From Sphingomonas sp. (GTDB lineage: Bacteria > Pseudomonadota > Alphaproteobacteria > Sphingomonadales > Sphingomonadaceae), in NCBI GenBank assembly GCA_017418975.1, contig JAFOMG010000017.1, positions 558,001-622,000 of the forward strand: DNA of 64,000 nt. Direction: 5' to 3'. The notes beneath the pieces were generated by a model. It ran no database searches. It was given only the letters and a program-made list of their open reading frames with translations, and was not told where the DNA came from. This document shows positions 58,759 through 64,000 of the stretch, piece after piece; the stretch's first letter is position 1; every line of letters begins with the position of its first letter. A program made the translations under genes and the position numbers.

Positions 58759-59865
58759 ATGCCCCTCTACCTCAATGACGACCAGACCATGCTCCGCGAT
58801 ACCGCGAGGGATTTCGTCGCCTCGGAAGCTCCGGTCAGCCACATGCGCGCGCTGCGCGACGCCGAGGACGCCACCGGCTTTTCCCGCGCGCTTTGGAAGC
58901 AGTTCGCCGAAATGGGCTTCACCGGCATCCTGATTCCCGAGAGCGAAGGCGGCCTCGGCCTCGGCCATGTCGAGGCGGGCGTGGTGCTCGAGGAGATCGG
59001 CCGCAACCTGTCGCCCTCGCCCTTCCTCGCCACCGCCGTCGCCGCCGTCGAAGCGCTGAAGGGCACTGCCGCCGCGCGAGCCTGGTATCCCGGCATCCTC
59101 GCCGGCGAGACCGTCGCGGCCCTGGCGATCGACGAGGGGCCCAAGCACGACGGCAGGATCGCGATGCAGGCCGAGCGCGCGGGCAACGGCTTCCGCCTCA
59201 CCGGCACCAAGCAGTTCGTGACGCACGGCCACGTCGCCGACCTGCTGCTCGTCGCGGCAAGGACCGGGAACGGCGTCACGCTGTTCGCTGTCCCCGAGGA
59301 TGCCGCCGGCCTCACCGCCGCACCCGAGCGTCTCGCCGATTCCAGCATCGCCGCCCGCCTCCGGTTCGACGGCGTGGAAGTCGATGCCGATGCCGTGATC
59401 GGCGAGGTCGACCAGGGGGACGGCCCGCTTGCCCGCCTGCTCGCCGCGGGCCGCGCCGGCGCCGCGGCCGAGATGGTCGGCGTCGGCGGCGGCGCGATGG
59501 ACCGGACCGTCCATTATCTCAAGGAGCGCAAGCAGTTCGGCATGGCCATCGGCAGCTTCCAGGCGCTCCAGCACCGCGCCGCGCATCTCTATAGCGAGAT
59601 GGAAGTCGCCCGCGCCGCCGTGCTCAAGGCCCAGCAGCTGCTCGATGCCGGGCAGGACGCGGCCGAGGCCGTGTCGGTCGCCAAGGCGATGACCGGACTT
59701 GCCACCACGCTCGCCGTGCAGGAGGGTGTCCAGATGCACGGGGGCATCGGCATGACCGACGAATATGACATCGGCTTCTTCATGAAGCGCGCCCGCGTGC
59801 TCGCCGAGATGTTCGGTGACAGCAACTTCCATGCGAACGCGCTGGCGGAAGCGGCGGGATATTGA
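58759..59865 (+). CDS. acyl-CoA dehydrogenase, second of a pair
   Basis: The 368-residue flavoprotein-family subunit includes ESEGGLGLGHVEAGVVLEEI, a KERKQFGMAIGSFQALQHRA core (normal FAD-stacking motif) and VQMHGGIGMTDEYDIGFFMK. It lacks the YEGT-type catalytic Glu segment that the previous gene has; its C-terminus is shorter. This complementarity resembles heterotetrameric acyl-CoA dehydrogenases. agagaag lies before its ATG. Confidence 0.88.
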   Translation: MPLYLNDDQTMLRDTARDFVASEAPVSHMRALRDAEDATGFSRALWKQFAEMGFTGILIPESEGGLGLGHVEAGVVLEEIGRNLSPSPFLATAVAAVEALKGTAAARAWYPGILAGETVAALAIDEGPKHDGRIAMQAERAGNGFRLTGTKQFVTHGHVADLLLVAARTGNGVTLFAVPEDAAGLTAAPERLADSSIAARLRFDGVEVDADAVIGEVDQGDGPLARLLAAGRAGAAAEMVGVGGGAMDRTVHYLKERKQFGMAIGSFQALQHRAAHLYSEMEVARAAVLKAQQLLDAGQDAAEAVSVAKAMTGLATTLAVQEGVQMHGGIGMTDEYDIGFFMKRARVLAEMFGDSNFHANALAEAAGY

Positions 59866-59889
59866 TGGCAGGCCGCATTTCCTTCCCGT

Positions 59890-59974
59890 TCGTCGTCCCC
59901 GCGCAGGCGGCGATCCAGAGTCGCAAGGGGCGTCGCTCCGTTACCCAGGATCCCCGCCTTTGCGGGGATGACGG
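59890..59974. repeat. paired palindromic repeat before the thioesterase
   Basis: gtcgtccccgcgcaggcggc and ccgcctttgcggggatgacg face each other, matching the pair at 58665. The false start ATG at 59968 lies within it. Confidence 0.7.
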
Positions 59975-59985
59975 AGTATGCGCGA

Positions 59986-60876
59986 ATGACTGACACTCCC
60001 GAACGCGCCACCGAGCCCGCCGCCCTGGTCGGCCAGCTCACCCAGCTGCTCGACGTCGAGCGGATCGACACCGATCTCTATCGCGGTCCGCGCCAGCCCG
60101 GCGGCGTCGGCCGCGTGTTCGGCGGCCAGGTGGTCGCCCAGGCGCTCCAGGCCGCGCAGCGCTCGGTCGAGGACGACAAGCTCGCCCATTCGCTCCACGC
60201 CTATTTCATGCGGCCCGGCGACGAGAACCACCCGATCATCTACCGGGTCGTGCGCGATTTCGACGGGCGCAGCTTCGCCAATCGCCGGATCATCGCGATG
60301 CAGGGCGGCCAGCCGATCCTCAACATGACCGCGAGCTTCCAGCTCCCTGCCGAGGGCCTGCACCACCAGTTCGACATGCCCGACGTGCCCGATCCGGATA
60401 GCCTCGTCTCCGAGCGCGACCTGCGCGAGGCGATCCGCGACGAGGTGCCCGAGAAGTTCCGCCGCTTCTTCCTGCGCGCGCGGCCGATCGAGATCCGCCC
60501 GGTCAATCCGCGCAACTGGTTCAAGCCGGTGAAGAGCGAGCCCGTCCAGCACAGCTGGTTCCGCGTCGTCGCCCCCCTGCCCGACGATCCCGCGCTCCAC
60601 CGCGCGATGCTCACCTATGCCACCGACATGACGCTGCTCGGCACCTGCATGCTCCCGCATGGCGTCAGCTGGATGAACGGCGGCGTGCAGACCGCCAGCC
60701 TCGACCATGCCGTGTGGCTGCACGAGCCGTTCCGCTTCGACGAATGGCTGCTCTACACCACCGACAGCCCCTGGGCCGGCCATGCGCGCGGCTTCAACCG
60801 CGGCCGCATCTATGCGCGCGACGGCCGCCTCGTCGCGAGCGTGGCGCAGGAGGGGCTGGTCCGCGTCAAGGACTAG
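59986..60876 (+). CDS. tesB: acyl-CoA thioesterase II
   Basis: The start is ATG 59986, since 59968 falls inside a palindromic repeat. The 296-residue double hot-dog protein has FGGQVVAQALQAAQRSV and a SLHAYFMRPGD block. The second half has ATDMTLLGTCMLPHG (catalytic Asp region) and the terminal SVAQEGLVRVKD with the catalytic Gln. It hydrolyses medium- and long-chain acyl-CoA. It completes the fatty acid block. Confidence 0.92.
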   Translation: MTDTPERATEPAALVGQLTQLLDVERIDTDLYRGPRQPGGVGRVFGGQVVAQALQAAQRSVEDDKLAHSLHAYFMRPGDENHPIIYRVVRDFDGRSFANRRIIAMQGGQPILNMTASFQLPAEGLHHQFDMPDVPDPDSLVSERDLREAIRDEVPEKFRRFFLRARPIEIRPVNPRNWFKPVKSEPVQHSWFRVVAPLPDDPALHRAMLTYATDMTLLGTCMLPHGVSWMNGGVQTASLDHAVWLHEPFRFDEWLLYTTDSPWAGHARGFNRGRIYARDGRLVASVAQEGLVRVKD

Positions 60877-60884
60877 GCCCCCGC

Positions 60885-61622
60885 CTAATCCGGGTGGACG
60901 TCCAGGCCCAGCGCCGTCAGCAGCGCGAATTGCTGGTCGGCGGAGACCATCATCCCCTCGACGCTGCCGAGCTCCCGCAGCACCATCCCGGCCAGCTCGC
61001 CTCCGCGCAGATCGGCCCGCGCCAGCTTCGCACCGGCGAGCTGGGCATTGGTGAAGTCGCAGCCGCGCAGATCGGCGCCCTCCAGCTCGGCATCGAACAG
61101 CAGCGCCTCGCGGAGGCGCGAGCCGGTCAGCGTGCAATCGGGCATGCGCAGCTCGCTCAGGTCGGCGAGCTCCAGGTTGCAATCGGCGATCACGCCGGCC
61201 CATTTCACCAGCCGGCGCCCCAGCGCATGGCCGAAATCCACCTTGTGGAAGACGGCGCCCCGCAGGTTGCAGCCCCTGAGCGCGCCGGCATGGAGGCTCG
61301 ATCGCTCGATCCTGGCGAAGGAGAGGTCGCAGCGCTCGAACGCCGCCTGGTCGAGCTGGGAGAAGGCGAACTGCACGCCGGCATGCCCCGCATCGTCGGC
61401 GAAGCTGCAATTCTCGAACCTGGCGTCGCGCAGATCGGCATTGGCGAAGCGGCAGCGGATGATCCGGCAATCGCGGAACCGCGCGTCCTGCAGGCAGGTC
61501 CCGGTCAGCTGGACATCGCGCAGCACGCAATTCTCGAACCGCGCGCCCGCGAGATCGGCATCGCCGAATTCGCCGGCGGACAGATCCTCGCCATGCGCCA
61601 CCCCGCCCGCCTCGATTGCCAT
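60885..61622 (-). CDS. pentapeptide-repeat protein
   Basis: The 245-residue protein is composed of A(D/N)Lxx repeats from about 12 to 210: GADLRGCDFTNAQLAGAKLA, FENCVLRDVQL, FANADLRDARFENCSF. It will fold as a right-handed quadrilateral beta-helix, as in Qnr/MfpA DNA mimics. A non-repetitive C-terminal helix (MMVSADQQFALLTALGL) may dimerise it. No signal is present. It may protect DNA gyrase, but many such proteins have no known role. Shine-Dalgarno ggagg. Confidence 0.85.
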   Translation of the reverse strand: MAIEAGGVAHGEDLSAGEFGDADLAGARFENCVLRDVQLTGTCLQDARFRDCRIIRCRFANADLRDARFENCSFADDAGHAGVQFAFSQLDQAAFERCDLSFARIERSSLHAGALRGCNLRGAVFHKVDFGHALGRRLVKWAGVIADCNLELADLSELRMPDCTLTGSRLREALLFDAELEGADLRGCDFTNAQLAGAKLARADLRGGELAGMVLRELGSVEGMMVSADQQFALLTALGLDVHPD

Positions 61623-61728
61623 GCCAGCTCCTCCCTCGCCCGGCCGCGCTAGCTGCTTTTCATGAACATATCAAGAACAGACACCCGCCTGCCCCCTCGC
61701 CGCCGGAACGTCCAGTTCCAGCCGGGCG

Positions 61729-62166
61729 TTGGCGGCGGGGACATCAAGGCGGGAGTTCGGGAAAATGGCGATCGGCATGGTGCTGGCGGCATGGTTCGCG
61801 CAGAATCTGGCGCTGGTCACCGCCGACGCCGCCGATCCCGTCGCGGTCGCCACCAAGCTCGACATCACGTCCTTCCCCAATTCGACCGGCCCGCGCCGCA
61901 AGGAGGGGCTGCGCACCTTCGCCGATTATGGCTTCACCAGCGTGGCCCGCGACGGCAATGCCGCGGTGCTCGACGCCGCCGACAAGAGCTGGACCTTTCG
62001 CGTCAGCATCCTCGATCGCGGCGACAAGGCGATGAAGCTCTGCATCCTCGATCGCGCGCTGAACGGCGGCAGCTATTTCAGCGTGAAGCCGATCGAAGTG
62101 GCGCAGGGCAAGGACGGCCTGTTCCGCGCCACCGGCAATCCCGTCGCCGATCCCAATTGCGCCTGA
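61729..62166 (+). CDS. Tat-exported hypothetical protein
   Basis: TTG 61729 gives 145 residues and includes a near-perfect twin-arginine motif, TSRREFGKM, followed by IGMVLAAWFAQNLALVTADA. Starting at the ATG 61765 would remove this motif. The mature part has two cysteines (KLCILDRAL and the terminal DPNCA) and mixed beta content (SWTFRVSILDRGDKAMKLC). No family is recognised. The Tat signal would suit a folded or cofactor-bearing periplasmic protein. It is transcribed with the PhzF-like gene 26 bases on. Confidence 0.65.
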   Translation: MAAGTSRREFGKMAIGMVLAAWFAQNLALVTADAADPVAVATKLDITSFPNSTGPRRKEGLRTFADYGFTSVARDGNAAVLDAADKSWTFRVSILDRGDKAMKLCILDRALNGGSYFSVKPIEVAQGKDGLFRATGNPVADPNCA

Positions 62167-62191
62167 GCCGGGAAGCATTAGAGGGCGGAGC

Positions 62192-63091
62192 ATGGAAACC
62201 GCCGCGCGCCGCTTCGCCTATGTCACTCTGGACGTGTTCACCGAGACTCGCTTCGGCGGCAATCCGCTCGCCGTGTTCACCGATGCCCGGGGCATGACCG
62301 ACGCCGAGATGCAGGCTCTCGCCGCCGAGATGAACTATAGCGAGACCACCTTCGTCCTGCCTCCCGCCGATCCGGCCAACACCGCGCGCGTCCGCATCTT
62401 CCATCGCACCGCCGAGATGCCCTTTGCCGGCCATCCCAATGTCGGCACCGGCTTCGTCCTCGCGGGCCTGCGTCCCGATGCCGGCGACACGCTCCGCTTC
62501 GAGGAGATCGCCGGGCTGGTCGAGGTCCGCATCGCCCGCGACGACAGGGGCGGCCCGCTCGGCGCCGAGATCGACGCGCCCCAGCCGCTCCGGCTGCTCG
62601 GCACGCTCCCGGCGGACGGCATCGCCGCCTGTCTCGGCCTCGATGTGGCGGATCTGGTCACCACCACCCATGCCCCCATCCGCGCCAGCCTGGGCGTGGA
62701 TTTCGTCTTCGTCGAAGTGGCCGAGGAAGCGCTCGGCCTCGCCCGGCCCGATATCGCCGCCTATCAGCGCCTCGCCGATGCCGAGCGCGACAGCGCCGCG
62801 CGCCTGTCGATCTTCCTCTATGCCCGCGAAGATAACCGCATCCGCGCCCGCATGTTCTCCCCGCTCACCGGCACCTGGGAGGACCCCGCCACCGGCAGCG
62901 CCAACGCCACGCTCGGCGCGCTGCTGCTGTCGCTCGGCGAGGCGGAAACGGCGCGCTTCGACGTGCGCCAGGGCGTCGAGATGGGTCGCCCCAGCAACCT
63001 CGTCGTCCGCGCCTGGCGCGCGCCCGAAGGCATCCGCGCCAGCGTCGCCGGCCGCTGCGTGCCGGTGTTCCGGGGTGAAGTGGCGCTCTAG
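62192..63091 (+). CDS. PhzF family isomerase
   Basis: This 299-residue protein of the PhzF/diaminopimelate-epimerase-like fold has the catalytic Glu51 in NYSETTFVL, the loop AEMPFAGHPNVGTGFV and the second motif EDPATGSANATLG. Members isomerise metabolites such as trans-2,3-dihydro-3-hydroxyanthranilate, but many, this one included, have unknown substrates. No phenazine genes adjoin. gcggag precedes the ATG. Confidence 0.9.
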   Translation: METAARRFAYVTLDVFTETRFGGNPLAVFTDARGMTDAEMQALAAEMNYSETTFVLPPADPANTARVRIFHRTAEMPFAGHPNVGTGFVLAGLRPDAGDTLRFEEIAGLVEVRIARDDRGGPLGAEIDAPQPLRLLGTLPADGIAACLGLDVADLVTTTHAPIRASLGVDFVFVEVAEEALGLARPDIAAYQRLADAERDSAARLSIFLYAREDNRIRARMFSPLTGTWEDPATGSANATLGALLLSLGEAETARFDVRQGVEMGRPSNLVVRAWRAPEGIRASVAGRCVPVFRGEVAL

Positions 63092-63101
63092 TCCGTCGCC
63101 C

Positions 63102-63458
63102 TCAATCGACCATACGGCAGGCCGGCGCATCGAAAATGAAGTGCGTGCTTTCGCTGTCGGCAAAGCCGGTATGCGTCCGCCACCACTCCGCCGCTTCGGG
63201 GCTGCGCAACGCGAGGCGACGGATCGCCTCGGCGCTCGGCACCAGATAGCCCTCCACGCGCCGGGCACGGAACAGAAAGGACCAGATCGCCCCCAGGCAG
63301 GTTCTGGGCGTGCTCAGCACACCGATGCTTCGCCAGGTCCCGCTTGCGCGGCCCTTCGCCAAGGGCAGCGCCGCCCCGATCCAGGCTTCGCGCACCCATA
63401 GCGGCGCTTCGCCCATGGGCGTTGCCACGATCTCGATTGCTCGCGGATGTTCGTCCAT
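63102..63458 (-). CDS. hypothetical protein
   Basis: The ATG at 63458 with a ggggga site upstream gives 118 residues; the 63503 start is less likely. The protein has a WVREAWIGAALPLAKGRAS segment and an RLALRSPEAAEWWRTHTGF helix, ending ACRMVD. It has no signal peptide or clear motif. I do not recognise the family. It is convergent with the PhzF gene, 10 bases away. Confidence 0.6.
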   Translation of the reverse strand: MDEHPRAIEIVATPMGEAPLWVREAWIGAALPLAKGRASGTWRSIGVLSTPRTCLGAIWSFLFRARRVEGYLVPSAEAIRRLALRSPEAAEWWRTHTGFADSESTHFIFDAPACRMVD

Positions 63459-63510
63459 TCGTCCCCCTAGCCAAATGGTGCGGATGCCCGTCCGCGCCGT
63501 CAACCGGAAG

Positions 63511-64000
63511 CTAGAACGCCGGCTTGCCGAATTCCTGCCGCGTCACCGGGTGGCTCGACGAAAGCCCGCCATCCACCACCCAGGCCTGGCCGTTGACATA
63601 GCTCGCGGCGTCGCTCGCCAGGAACAGCGCCACGCGCGCGATCTCGTCCGGCACGCCGGCGCGGCGCAGCGGGTTCAGCCGCCCGAGCTTGTCTTCCTTG
63701 CCCGTATCACGCGCATAGTCGAAGGCGCGCTGGGTCATGCCGGTCTCGATCAGCCCCGGGCAGATCGCGTTCACGCGCACGCCCGATCCGGCGAATTGCT
63801 GCGCGGCGGTCTGCACCAGGTTGATCACGCCCGCCTTGCTCGCCGAATAGGCCGGGCCGCCCGCACCCGATCGCAGCCCGGCCACGCTGGCGGTGCAGAG
63901 GATCGCGCCGCCGCCGCGCTCGACGATCCGCGGCCCCGCATGCTTGATCGCCAGCGCCGGGCCGATCAGGTTCACCCGCAGCACTTCGGTCCACAGGTCC
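63511..64000 (-). CDS. short-chain dehydrogenase/reductase, 5' part outside window
   Basis: The visible C-terminal 163 residues are a classical [19 protein letters not shown] (catalytic Ser region), YSASKAG (Tyr, Lys), [20 protein letters not shown] (PG motif) and [20 protein letters not shown]. The N-terminal Rossmann cofactor motif is off the edge. It will oxidise or reduce an alcohol/ketone with NAD(P)H; substrate unknown. Confidence 0.9.
   Translation of the reverse strand, partial: DLWTEVLRVNLIGPALAIKHAGPRIVERGGGAILCTASVAGLRSGAGGPAYSASKAGVINLVQTAAQQFAGSGVRVNAICPGLIETGMTQRAFDYARDTGKEDKLGRLNPLRRAGVPDEIARVALFLASDAASYVNGQAWVVDGGLSSSHPVTRQEFGKPAF

Overview
The window reads as chromosomal DNA of a GC-rich alphaproteobacterium, most likely of the Sphingomonas group. 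This rests on the gene order nuoA-N / birA / coaX / rnj / DUF1467, on zapA / 6S RNA / fthC / DUF2842 / tRNA-Asp, on the sphingomonad-type families (DUF1467, DUF2842, class I fructose-bisphosphate aldolase with tkt-gap-pgk), and on many GC-rich palindromic repeats between genes. There is no 16S gene, so the genus is an inference. Nearly all the sequence is ordinary core genome. I see no insertion sequence, prophage, CRISPR array or rRNA operon.

Layout. 1-9.4 kb: a partial unknown gene, a secreted CHAP hydrolase, a GT-C type membrane glycosyltransferase with a CoxE-like VWA protein, two tandem secreted paralogues of unknown function, an HPt-like protein without its phospho-histidine, a 772-residue membrane-anchored coiled-coil protein, and two small orphans (one resembling HEAT-like immunity proteins). 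9.4-30 kb, minus strand: one long, tightly overlapped operon carrying the 14 subunit genes of respiratory complex I, then birA, coaX, rnj (RNase J) and a DUF1467 membrane protein. Five extra genes sit inside the complex I run, mostly with ATGA-type stop/start overlaps: an NTF2-like protein, a 57-residue membrane protein missed by a 60-residue cutoff, two related secreted proteins with conserved cysteines, and another small secreted protein.

30-41 kb: an exported alpha/beta hydrolase diverging from nuo, an efp-cupin-inositol phosphatase operon, an L,D-transpeptidase/M23 peptidase pair for the cell wall, thiE, a DUF805 protein, an O-methyltransferase, a lipoprotein, fba with an exported ABM-fold protein, a TlpA-like thioredoxin and a chemoreceptor. 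41-47.7 kb: the glycolytic operon tkt-gap-pgk ending at a clear intrinsic terminator, then zapA with a small partner, 6S RNA, fthC, DUF2842 and tRNA-Asp(GTC).

47.7-64 kb: an AI-2E-family permease, glycerol kinase, a Tat-exported threonine-aldolase-like protein, and a fatty acid/CoA block (acyl-CoA synthetase, serine hydrolase, bifunctional hydratase/dehydrogenase, two acyl-CoA dehydrogenases that may form one heteromeric enzyme, thioesterase II). A pentapeptide-repeat protein, a Tat substrate, a PhzF-family isomerase, an unknown protein and a partial SDR follow.

No spectacular new system is evident. The most worthwhile leads are the uncharacterised genes embedded in the complex I operon, the Ala/Pro/Lys-rich tail on NuoC, the His-less HPt beside the coiled-coil membrane protein, and the palindromic repeat families, one of which supplies the C-terminus of glycerol kinase.
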